A DNA stretch of 64,000 nucleotides from an uncultured Prevotella sp. (GTDB lineage: Bacteria; Bacteroidota; Bacteroidia; Bacteroidales; Bacteroidaceae): assembly GCA_900770395.1 (NCBI GenBank), contig CAAGKM010000030.1, positions 434,001 to 498,000 on the forward strand. Direction: 5' to 3'. The position numbers and the translations under genes were made by a program. This document shows positions 43,630 through 51,526 of the stretch, in pieces. The notes below the pieces were generated by a model that was not told where the DNA came from, searched no databases, and saw only the letters and a program-made list of their open reading frames with translations. The number at the start of each line of letters is the position of its first letter. Within the stretch, counting starts at the first letter, position 1.

Positions 43630-44544
43630 ATGAAAAAGATAAAACTTCTGCAACTCATGGCACTTATTGCTGCCATGGCAGGCATTTCAACAGCGTGCAG
43701 CGAGGAAGACGAACCCGTTGCCGGTGAATATGACATAGCTTCAAATTACATGCCTGCAGCCGACGACAACAGCGAGACAGCACAGATGCGCCGTGCCTTT
43801 ACAGAAAAATACGGTTCGTTTCTGCTCTTCAACGACACTCTGCAGCATGTGTTCTTAGGCAAAGACATAAACGGTGACGACCGCTACTTTACTGAGCACA
43901 TCGACATAGAATATCACATAGGGCAAACAAGCAGTTCTTCCGACAAGAACTACAGCTACACACTGCTCACCGACGTGAACACACAGCGTATGGCTGTGGA
44001 GTTTCTTGAGGAATACATACTGCCGCATCTCGGCACGAAGCTCAAGCCGTTCTCATGGCTGCTCGCGGCTACCATCACTCACAAGACAGACATAAACGCC
44101 ATAGTACGTCCATACGCAGTGACAGGACAGAGATGCTATGCCTTGAAAATGAACGACCTGAAACCGTCAAGTACGGAAAGAGTGAAGCAACAGCTTGCAA
44201 ACCGCCAGCTAACGGTTGTTGTGGCTGGACTTGTAAATACCTACAGTGAGGAGTTCAGTGATTTCATTGCTGTGAGTGAGTCAAAATACGGGCAAAACAT
44301 GGGCACTACAGTTGTCGAGGAGCAGCTTCAGCTACTGCGCAGCAACGGCTTCATTGGTTTCGGTGCCAGCAGCAAATCCAGCTATCCCAAACGCAACGAG
44401 GACATAAACGCATTCGTAACAACGGTGGTGAACTACAACGATGAAGCATTAGAGCGTATGTATGGAAGCTATCCGCAAGTGATGCGCAAGATACAGATTC
44501 TGAAAAACGAACTTACGAGATTAGGCTACAAATTTGACATATAA
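43630..44544 (+). CDS. SusD-adjacent lipoprotein, metallohydrolase-like without HExxH
   Basis: 304 residues, lipobox STAC. The order of features (AFTEKYGSFLLFNDTL near residue 58, VEFLEEYILPHLG near 125, later YSEEFSDFIAVSESKYG) resembles the substrate import-associated zinc metallohydrolase lipoproteins commonly found after SusC/SusD. I cannot find an HExxH metal site anywhere, so if it belongs there it has probably lost catalysis and acts as a binding protein. It lies 22 bp after the SusD gene, in the same operon. Confidence 0.65.
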   Translation: MKKIKLLQLMALIAAMAGISTACSEEDEPVAGEYDIASNYMPAADDNSETAQMRRAFTEKYGSFLLFNDTLQHVFLGKDINGDDRYFTEHIDIEYHIGQTSSSSDKNYSYTLLTDVNTQRMAVEFLEEYILPHLGTKLKPFSWLLAATITHKTDINAIVRPYAVTGQRCYALKMNDLKPSSTERVKQQLANRQLTVVVAGLVNTYSEEFSDFIAVSESKYGQNMGTTVVEEQLQLLRSNGFIGFGASSKSSYPKRNEDINAFVTTVVNYNDEALERMYGSYPQVMRKIQILKNELTRLGYKFDI

Positions 44545-44562
44545 AAAGTAAATATTGTAAAT

Positions 44563-45279
44563 ATGATACGACACACTTTTTCTCTATTGTCGGCAGTTGC
44601 ATTGGCGGTGCTTTGTCTCACTGCATGCGGCGATGACGAATATTCATCAGAAAACATCGACTTTACGCCTGTAAAAGCAACGGCACAAGGTACATTTACC
44701 GACTCACGTGACGGCGAGACATATAATTGGGTGCGCTACGGCAACACCGACTGGATGGCAGAGAACTTCAGACAGGAGATGAACGATGTAAACAAATGCC
44801 GCCTTTACAATCTTCAGGAGGGAGAAGCTGAAAGCGACAAGCGACCACCGGTAGACCCTAACCGTTACGGCAGACTGTACACATATTATGGAGCCGTGGA
44901 AGCATGCCCTGAAGGATGGCGACTGCCCACGGATGACGACTGGAAACAGTTGGAAATTGCCATGGGCATGAGCCACGGAGATGCAGACCGGCGTGAGTGG
45001 CGCGGCAACGTTGCAGGCAAGATGCTCTCATGCTATGACCGCACTACAGACCTGAACCTGCTGCTTGGCGGCTACTATACCTACCATACGATAATGTCTA
45101 CTCCCGGATTCCGCTTCCTTGGGTCGCAGGCATTCTACTGGACTGCCACTCAAGATACAGAAAAGGAAACAGGATATTATTTCTACCGTAAAATGGTGTA
45201 TAACCGCGGCAGTGTGTACCGCGAAAGCATGGAAACAGGTCAGTACCTCAGTGTAAGATATGTACGCGATGCCAAGTGA
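44563..45279 (+). CDS. FSMP-domain lipoprotein of the uptake locus
   Basis: 238 residues with lipobox LTAC. The Fibrobacter succinogenes major paralogous domain is clear: FTDSRDGETYNWVRYGNTDW then MAENFRQEM, GRLYTYYGAVEACPEGWRLP, TDDDWKQLE, FYWTATQD and SVRYVRDA at the end. Probably a surface protein accompanying SusC/SusD. A related protein occurs in the mobile-element cargo. Confidence 0.82.
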   Translation: MIRHTFSLLSAVALAVLCLTACGDDEYSSENIDFTPVKATAQGTFTDSRDGETYNWVRYGNTDWMAENFRQEMNDVNKCRLYNLQEGEAESDKRPPVDPNRYGRLYTYYGAVEACPEGWRLPTDDDWKQLEIAMGMSHGDADRREWRGNVAGKMLSCYDRTTDLNLLLGGYYTYHTIMSTPGFRFLGSQAFYWTATQDTEKETGYYFYRKMVYNRGSVYRESMETGQYLSVRYVRDAK

Positions 45280-45292
45280 GTGCCCTCAAAGG

Positions 45293-46150
45293 ATGAACAT
45301 CCCCGGCAGACTGAGCCGGCTACTGGCTGCCGCAGTACTGACACTCACTGCAACCACCGCCGTGGCACAGAGTTCCGACATACATGCCTATCTGTTGAAC
45401 ATAGGCAAAGGCAACAAAGTCTATACTGCCTTCGGACACACAGCCTTGCGCATGACCTGCCCCGAGCGCAGTCTCGACTACTGTTTCACCTTTGAGATGG
45501 ACATGCACCAAAGCAACTATGCAGATGTGTTGCTCCGCAAGGCAAAAGCAGGATTTGCAGTGGTGCCGACAACGAAATTCCTACACGAATACAGCGCTGA
45601 AGGGCGTGGAGTGACTGAATCGGAACTGAATCTCACCACAGAGCAGAAACAGGAAATGTGGCGGTTGCTTGACACAGAAGTGAGGCGTGGAGCTGTATGG
45701 ACGTTCGATTTTATCGACAACAACTGCACCACAATGGTGCTATACATCATTGAAAAGGCAATTGCTCCAGCCACAATAGAATTTACCCAAATGCCAGAGT
45801 GCATGCACGGCACACGAGCCGATGTGCTCAATCAGATATCGCAGGAATCGCCATGGGTGAGACTGGCGCTTGGAGCAGTGCTGCATGGAGAGCTAAGCCA
45901 GCCGGCGCATCCCATGCAGATGGCTGCGCCAGAAATCATTGCGGAGATGCTGCCCACGGCAGTCATTGCCGACAGTGCACACAAACACAGGCTGCCGTTG
46001 GTAACAGGCTGCCGGACTTTGCTCAAAAATACAGTCGTGGCACGTCCTTGTCCCTTCAGACCATGGATGGCAACTGTCCTGACAGTCGTTGCGACAGTAA
46101 CAGCGCTTGGCATAGTGATGATTAGAAAGAGAAAGAAACGTAGAGCCTGA
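45293..46150 (+). CDS. DUF4105-family exported protein with C-terminal membrane helix
   Basis: 285 residues, starting at ATG 45293 so that the signal peptide (MNIPGRLSRLLAAAVLTLTA...VAQ) comes first; the open frame begins 33 bp earlier. The DUF4105/Lnb-N-like core is IHAYLLNIGKGNKVYTAFGH, TALRMTC and DFIDNNCTTMVLYIIE, with a Cys-His arrangement like that of NlpC/P60-type peptidases. The end is a hydrophobic helix (WMATVLTVVATVTALGIVM) and a basic tail RKRKKRRA. It is part of the locus, with the start just after the FSMP gene stop. Catalytic function is inferred only. Confidence 0.8.
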   Translation: MNIPGRLSRLLAAAVLTLTATTAVAQSSDIHAYLLNIGKGNKVYTAFGHTALRMTCPERSLDYCFTFEMDMHQSNYADVLLRKAKAGFAVVPTTKFLHEYSAEGRGVTESELNLTTEQKQEMWRLLDTEVRRGAVWTFDFIDNNCTTMVLYIIEKAIAPATIEFTQMPECMHGTRADVLNQISQESPWVRLALGAVLHGELSQPAHPMQMAAPEIIAEMLPTAVIADSAHKHRLPLVTGCRTLLKNTVVARPCPFRPWMATVLTVVATVTALGIVMIRKRKKRRA

Positions 46151-46198
46151 CAATAACAGACAATACAAAAAGTTTAACAACAATAAAAAATTAAGTTT

Positions 46199-47587
46199 AT
46201 GAAAAAGATTTTTACTAAAGCTATGCGCGCAACCCGGTTGATGACCACAATGATTGCGCTGGTAGCATCAACAGGTGCGGCATTTGCCGGCGGCGACGGC
46301 TATTTTTCTTACTTTGCCGACCTCATTGCCTACCCTACAGGTGCAGGTACGGTGTATGCAGATGCATCATCCTCCACTGTGCCTGAATTTGACGGCGTGG
46401 AGTTCAAGGACTTCACCGTACCGTCAGAACAGGTGGAGGTGAAGTATGTCACACAAGGTTCCGTAATGGGCTATAACGCAACAGCCATACCTGCCAAAGG
46501 ATGGATATTTGCAGGATTCAGCGGAGCAAAGAAGAATGCTGAAGGCGATCCCGTGTTTAGCGACAGCATCTGTGTAACGGGTAATCCGGGATATCTAAGT
46601 GTGACAGCGACAATGAAGAGCGATGATGAAGCGTCGGCACTCGCAAACTTCCCGCTTGTGTCGGACACTACCCACTATGCCCTTTTCACCCATATAGCAG
46701 TGAGCGTGGCAGAGGGACAGGAAGACTTCGGAACAGCAAAGATAAGCAAAGTGTGCAATGAGATAGGCGACAAGGTGACGCTGACAGCCACTCCATCGGA
46801 AAAAGATGCAACGGCTAAGTTTGAATACTGGCTTAATGCCACAACTGGCGAGAAGACCACTCAAAACCCGTTGGAGCTGACCGTTGCCGATACCGCACGT
46901 TATCAGGCTTTCTTCACCAGCGACAACGGTATAAGAATCAACTTCCCCGAAGAGGGCGGAAAAATTGCATTCCACGCCGACTGTGGATACAGCATGCCAT
47001 ACAGTATGCAAGCACTTAAATTTGAAAACCGTTCTGATCACGAGGAATGGGGAAGTGTAGTGGCTGGCGACTCATTGGAATATGATGCGACATCGGGAAA
47101 ATGCTATCAGGAACCCGACACAATAAGATATACACTCTACCAAGGAGAGACTTATATCCTGTATGGCAAAGGCATAAAGACACTCACAAAATATGAAGAT
47201 GCGACACTGGAGCAGAGCTACAACCAGTTGGCTTGGAGCGGAGAAGGAGGAAAGAAAGTAAGCGAGCTGGCTGTAACAAGCCATTACTACAGCGTGGATA
47301 TAGACAAGAATGAATTCAACCTCTTAGCTGCAGATGCTACAATTGCTCCCAACACCGCATATCTGGCTCTCACCAATGCAAGCTATGAGAAATATGGACT
47401 GAAAGAGGCTCCCGGCACCATCTACTGGATTAACCCGCAGACATCCACAGGCATAGACGAGATTACCGTAAACGGGGGGGTATCAAAAAAAGGCATATAC
47501 ACCATTGACGGCAAGAAACTTGACCGCATAACAAAGACAGGTCTTTACATTGTGGACGGTGAGAAACGCTTCTACATGAAGAAATAA
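46199..47587 (+). CDS. Secreted protein with C-terminal sorting-like motif, uptake locus
   Basis: 462 residues, signal peptide ending GAAFAGG near residue 31. Much of the protein is repetitive beta (for example GWIFAGFSGAKKN; VTLTATPSEKDATAKFEYWL of bacterial-repeat type). The end, KKGIYTIDGKKLDRITKTG with LYIVDGEKRFYMKK, is the short sorting-like motif typical of Prevotella secreted proteins. Within it, codons lie over a run of seven G (47474-47480) followed by A6, so slippage could remove the motif. Function unknown; it is probably a surface binding protein. Confidence 0.65.
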   Translation: MKKIFTKAMRATRLMTTMIALVASTGAAFAGGDGYFSYFADLIAYPTGAGTVYADASSSTVPEFDGVEFKDFTVPSEQVEVKYVTQGSVMGYNATAIPAKGWIFAGFSGAKKNAEGDPVFSDSICVTGNPGYLSVTATMKSDDEASALANFPLVSDTTHYALFTHIAVSVAEGQEDFGTAKISKVCNEIGDKVTLTATPSEKDATAKFEYWLNATTGEKTTQNPLELTVADTARYQAFFTSDNGIRINFPEEGGKIAFHADCGYSMPYSMQALKFENRSDHEEWGSVVAGDSLEYDATSGKCYQEPDTIRYTLYQGETYILYGKGIKTLTKYEDATLEQSYNQLAWSGEGGKKVSELAVTSHYYSVDIDKNEFNLLAADATIAPNTAYLALTNASYEKYGLKEAPGTIYWINPQTSTGIDEITVNGGVSKKGIYTIDGKKLDRITKTGLYIVDGEKRFYMKK

Positions 47588-47594
47588 ACTCTCT

Positions 47595-48644
47595 ATGAAA
47601 AAATCATTTATAACGTTCTTTCTAATATCTGGGCTGATTACGGTTTCAACCGCCGTAACAGCCCAGACTGAAGGATTCACGGTAAGAGGCATAGTAAATT
47701 TGCCCGACGGCTATGAGGCTGGCATCTGCTGCCATACCGATACGATGTACTCTGTGGAGGTTGCCCACGGAACGATAAAGAACGGACAGTTTACGCTGCA
47801 TGGCAGACACATGGAGCAACCGCAGCCCGGCACTCTAATGACCAACAACATGAAATTGGTAAGTGCCAAGGGATGGCCCGTAGACTCCATAAGATGGACA
47901 TACACTGACATATTTCTGTCGAACGGCGAAATCACCGTGGACAAGAATTTCACCATCACTGGCGGGCAGGTGCAGACTGACTTCAACGAATGGCAGAAAC
48001 TGAAAGCCGCCCATACTGACAAAGCTGTATCGGCAGAAGAGGCATTTATCGCCTCGCATCCGCAGAGCGTGATATCTGTGTGGCTTGCCAACGACATGCT
48101 AAAACGTGGATACAACCTGACGAAAGAGCAGGTGGAGCAATTGGAGAGGACCATAACATCCGTGCCTCAGGACACTGCACGTCTGTCGGAATTCAAGAAG
48201 CGCATTGCCTTTGCCAAGAAGACCACCAAAGGCGGCAATCTTGTGGACTTGGAACTGGAAGACATTAACGGCAGCATCTGCCATCTCACCGACATTGTGC
48301 CTAAGAATAAATATGTGCTTATCGACTTCTGGGCGTCGTGGTGCGGCATCTGCATCGCCGCCATGCCTGAGATACAGCGCATAGCCGAACAGTACAAGGA
48401 CAAGTTTGCAGTGATAGCCGTGTCAATCGACACTAAGCGTGAGGCATGGAAAGCCGCAATGGAGAAACATCCGGAGCCTTGGCCGCAATATGTCACCACA
48501 AAGAACGGCTATCAGGACTTGTTTCACAAATATCAGGTGGGCAACGGCGTACCTTATTATATTATGATAACTCCTGACGGCAAGGTGCTCAACTCACCTT
48601 CGCATCCTAAGGCTGTGAAGGAAATACTTGACAAATATAACTAA
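47595..48644 (+). CDS. TlpA-like thioredoxin with N-terminal DUF4369-type domain, CxxC WCGIC
   Basis: 349 residues, signal peptide (TAVTA, near residue 23). The N-terminal 190 residues are the DUF4369-like domain (GFTVRGIVNLPDGYEAGIC, GQFTLHGRHME). The thioredoxin domain runs from about 215: DINGSICHLTDIVPKNKYVL, then DFWASWCGICIAAMPEIQ with the redox pair CGIC, and the cis-Pro loop VPYYIMITPDGKV. It would act on disulfides in the periplasm. It follows the secreted protein gene by 7 bp, so it is in the same operon. Confidence 0.88.
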   Translation: MKKSFITFFLISGLITVSTAVTAQTEGFTVRGIVNLPDGYEAGICCHTDTMYSVEVAHGTIKNGQFTLHGRHMEQPQPGTLMTNNMKLVSAKGWPVDSIRWTYTDIFLSNGEITVDKNFTITGGQVQTDFNEWQKLKAAHTDKAVSAEEAFIASHPQSVISVWLANDMLKRGYNLTKEQVEQLERTITSVPQDTARLSEFKKRIAFAKKTTKGGNLVDLELEDINGSICHLTDIVPKNKYVLIDFWASWCGICIAAMPEIQRIAEQYKDKFAVIAVSIDTKREAWKAAMEKHPEPWPQYVTTKNGYQDLFHKYQVGNGVPYYIMITPDGKVLNSPSHPKAVKEILDKYN

Positions 48645-48672
48645 AATTTTACCTATAAACAAAAACAAAAAG

Positions 48673-49779
48673 ATGAAAAAATTTTTTCTTTCAATGGCTG
48701 CTGTATTATCAATGACTGCAGCAACAGCACAGAACGGGTACAGAATAACCGGCACAGTAGACGACTGTGTGGTGCCTGGCGACACAATATACCTGTGCAA
48801 CGTGCAGGGATTCTTCAGCTTTGTGCCTGAGGACACCACAATAGTGCAGGCTGGCAACAAATTTGAATTTACGGGCAACTTCGACGGTCTGACCACTCGC
48901 TATGTACTGCCAATCCACAACGGTACGGCAGTGGCAACAGCAGAGGTGATGCTTGAGAATGCCGACATCGAGATGCAGATTTTCAAGGATGAAAAGAAAA
49001 ACGTGATGAAGGGTGGTCCTGCCTACAAGCTCTACAAGGAGTATGAAGCAGGTAAGGAAGTGTATGAACGCCAAATAGAAAAGCCATGGGCTATTGTGAT
49101 GGACAGTACTACTACAAAAGAGGCAAAGGCTGTGGCACAAGCCACTGTTGACTCTCTCTCCACACTGCGCGATGCCTATACAAAGAAGTACATTGTTGAA
49201 AACGTCCCATCGCCTGTGTGCGACATGCTGTTCATCTATCATCAGAAGCTCTTCACCGAGGCTGAGCAGGAAGATGTGCTGAAAAGAATGGGCGAAGGTC
49301 ATCACTATTATTACTACAATCTGCTTATGGCAGAGCGTGCAGCAACAGCAAGAACAGCCGTTGGACAGCAGTACACCGACCTGGCTATGCCTGGACCCGA
49401 CGGAAAGACTGTAAAGGCAAGCGACTATGTGGGCAAAAACCGCTATACCCTCATAGACTTCTGGGCTTCATGGTGCGGTCCGTGCCGTGCCGAAATGCCT
49501 AACGTGGTGAAGGCATACGACTTGTACCATGCAAAGGGATTTGAGGTTGTGGGCGTATCGTTCGATAACAACAAGGATGCATGGGTGAAGGCTCTCACTC
49601 AGCTCAAGATGCCATGGCCGCAGATGAGCGACCTCAAGGGTTGGGACTGCGCTGCCGCACCACTCTACAACGTAAAGGGCATACCCGCCAACGTACTCGT
49701 TGACCAGAGCGGAAAGATTGTAGCAAAGAACCTGCGCGACAAAGACCTTCTTGACACACTGGAGAAACTGATGAAATAG
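48673..49779 (+). CDS. TlpA-like thioredoxin, second copy, CxxC WCGPC
   Basis: 368 residues from ATG 48673 (signal peptide MKKFFLSMAAVLSMTAATAQ). Same layout as the previous gene: DUF4369-like domain (YRITGTVDDCVVPGDTIYLC) then a thioredoxin domain (MPGPDGKTVKASDYVGKNRY, DFWASWCGPCRAEMPNVV with CGPC, cis-Pro KGIPANVLVDQSGKI). The two proteins are divergent paralogues. Two adjacent exported thioredoxins at the end of a SusC/SusD operon suggest a substrate with disulfides or Cys-bound metal or heme. Confidence 0.9.
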   Translation: MKKFFLSMAAVLSMTAATAQNGYRITGTVDDCVVPGDTIYLCNVQGFFSFVPEDTTIVQAGNKFEFTGNFDGLTTRYVLPIHNGTAVATAEVMLENADIEMQIFKDEKKNVMKGGPAYKLYKEYEAGKEVYERQIEKPWAIVMDSTTTKEAKAVAQATVDSLSTLRDAYTKKYIVENVPSPVCDMLFIYHQKLFTEAEQEDVLKRMGEGHHYYYYNLLMAERAATARTAVGQQYTDLAMPGPDGKTVKASDYVGKNRYTLIDFWASWCGPCRAEMPNVVKAYDLYHAKGFEVVGVSFDNNKDAWVKALTQLKMPWPQMSDLKGWDCAAAPLYNVKGIPANVLVDQSGKIVAKNLRDKDLLDTLEKLMK

Positions 49780-49785
49780 ACCACA

Positions 49786-49823
49786 GCTTTTTTCATGAAA
49801 TATCAAAAGAATGTGAAAAAAGC
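49786..49823 (+). terminator. Hairpin after the thioredoxin genes
   Basis: GCTTTTTTCA (49786-49795) pairs perfectly with TGAAAAAAGC (49814-49823), starting 7 bp after the stop. The stem is A/T-rich and no T-run follows, so it is a moderate candidate. Confidence 0.45.
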
Positions 49824-49845
49824 AATATGAATTTTGCAGTGTCAC

Positions 49846-49884
49846 GGAATTTCATTATTTTTGCAACACAAATAATGAAATTCC
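49846..49884 (+). promoter_or_regulatory. Palindrome spanning the argE promoter
   Basis: GGAATTTCATTATT (49846-49859) and AATAATGAAATTCC (49871-49884) form a perfect 14-bp inverted repeat with an 11-bp spacer. The -7 box TATTTTTG (49856-49863) lies inside, and the ATG follows 2 bp after the second arm. A repressor site or leader hairpin for argE. Confidence 0.7.
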
Positions 49885-49885
49885 A

Positions 49886-50953
49886 ATGAGATATGCAGAT
49901 TATGCCCACGAAGCCGTGGAATTGCTGAAACGGCTTATCGCCACACCGTCTGTCAGCCGTGAAGAAAAAGCGGCTGCAGACTTATTGTATGAATATGCGG
50001 AAGGTAGCGGACTTTGCTGCCATCGTTATGGCAACAACATCTGGATAATGAACGAGGATGAGTTCTCGCCGCTATGTCCCACGATACTGCTAAATGCCCA
50101 CATCGACACTGTGCGGCCGTCGGCGTCGTGGACACGCAGTCCGTTTGTGCCGCAGATTGAGGGCGACCGCCTTTTCGGTCTTGGCAGCAATGACGACGGC
50201 GGCGGGCTGGTGGCGCTGCTTCAGGCATTCCGCATAATGACCGCGGAGTTTACACCGTTCTATAATCTTGTGTTCTTGGCATCGTGCGAGGAAGAGGTGT
50301 CGGGAGCCGGCGGCATAACAAGTGTGCTGCCTATGCTGCCGAAGATTGATTTTGCCATCGTGGGCGAGCCGACAAACATGCAGCCCGCCATTGCCGAGAA
50401 GGGACTGATGGTCATCGACGGCGTGGCGCACGGCAAGGCAGGACACGCCGCACGCAACGAGGGAGTCAACGCCATCTATGAGGCGCTCGATGACTTCATG
50501 TGGATACGCGATTATAAATTTCCTAAAGTAAGTCCGTTGCTTGGCCCTGTGAAGATGACCCTCACTGTGGTTGGCGCAGGCAAGCAGCATAACGTCATTC
50601 CCGACGAGTGCAAGTTTGTGATTGACGTGCGCAGCAACGAGCTGTACAGAAATGAGGAGCTGTTTAATATTATACAGGCAAACGTGAAGAGCGAGCTGAA
50701 GGCACGCTCATACCGTCTCAACTCATCGAGCATAAGCACCGACCACCCCATAGTGAGGCGCTGCATGAGCATGGGGTTGCATCCATTTGGCAGTCCTACG
50801 CTTAGCGATCAGGCTTTGATGCCTTTCCCCTCTGTAAAACTTGGACCAGGCAAGTCACGCCGCTCACACACAGCCGACGAGTTTATACATATCTCAGAAA
50901 TCAGTCAGGCAATATCAATGTATGTGCAACTGCTAAAAGGACTGGAGATTTAG
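49886..50953 (+). CDS. argE: N-acetyl/succinylornithine deacetylase-like M20 peptidase
   Basis: 355 residues. M20 metal and catalytic motifs: NAHIDTVRP (His and Asp), GLGSNDDGGGLVAL, ASCEEEVSGAGG (Glu pair), VGEPTN, and the C-terminal HTADEFIHISE. The dimerisation insert starts with VIDGVAHGKAGHAARNEGVN. In Bacteroidales this group is ArgE, which removes the acyl group (acetyl or succinyl) from ornithine in arginine synthesis. No other arg gene is next to it in the window. A striking palindrome covers its promoter. Confidence 0.87.
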   Translation: MRYADYAHEAVELLKRLIATPSVSREEKAAADLLYEYAEGSGLCCHRYGNNIWIMNEDEFSPLCPTILLNAHIDTVRPSASWTRSPFVPQIEGDRLFGLGSNDDGGGLVALLQAFRIMTAEFTPFYNLVFLASCEEEVSGAGGITSVLPMLPKIDFAIVGEPTNMQPAIAEKGLMVIDGVAHGKAGHAARNEGVNAIYEALDDFMWIRDYKFPKVSPLLGPVKMTLTVVGAGKQHNVIPDECKFVIDVRSNELYRNEELFNIIQANVKSELKARSYRLNSSSISTDHPIVRRCMSMGLHPFGSPTLSDQALMPFPSVKLGPGKSRRSHTADEFIHISEISQAISMYVQLLKGLEI

Positions 50954-50973
50954 TGTTCAGTGTTTAGTTAATC

Positions 50974-51516
50974 ATGAGAAAACTTAGAACGATAGAGATG
51001 AACCGTCTCACTGTGGACGAGTATAAAAAAGCGGAGAAGACACCGTTAGTGGTGGTGATGGACAATGTGCGGTCGATGCACAATGTGGGCAGCGTGTTCC
51101 GCACTGCCGACGCCTTCCGCCTTGAGGCGGTGTATCTTTGCGGTATCACTGCCACTCCGCCCAGCAACGAGATTCACAAGACAGCCCTTGGTGCCGAGGA
51201 GAGCGTGGACTGGACCTATTTCCCCACTGCCCTTGAGGCTGTGCGCAGCCTGCAGAATGCTGGCTACGAGGTGCTGGCGGTGGAGCAGGCTGAGGGCAGC
51301 ACCAAACTGCATGAGTTTACGCCGGAACCGGGCAGGAAATATGCCGTTGTGATGGGCAACGAGGTGAAAGGAGTGGCGCAGGAAGTGATAGATGCCGCCG
51401 ACGGATGCCTGGAGATTCCTCAGTTTGGCACCAAGCACTCCATGAATGTCAGCGTTACGGCTGGTATTATAATATACAAATTTGCGGAGATTTACATCCC
51501 CGCAAATTCATATTAA
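50974..51516 (+). CDS. TrmH/SpoU-family RNA methyltransferase
   Basis: 180 residues, the short SpoU form lacking an RNA-binding N-terminus. SPOUT motifs: LVVVMDNVRSMHNVGSVFRT (motif 1), YAVVMGNEVKGVAQEVIDAA (motif 2) and CLEIPQFGTKHSMNVSVTAG (motif 3, the SAM-binding knot). It methylates ribose 2'-OH of tRNA or rRNA. It follows argE by 20 bp. A weak hairpin TTTGCGG/CCGCAAA (51481-51506) lies in the last codons before a T-rich stretch. Confidence 0.9.
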   Translation: MRKLRTIEMNRLTVDEYKKAEKTPLVVVMDNVRSMHNVGSVFRTADAFRLEAVYLCGITATPPSNEIHKTALGAEESVDWTYFPTALEAVRSLQNAGYEVLAVEQAEGSTKLHEFTPEPGRKYAVVMGNEVKGVAQEVIDAADGCLEIPQFGTKHSMNVSVTAGIIIYKFAEIYIPANSY

Positions 51517-51526
51517 AAAATATTTT

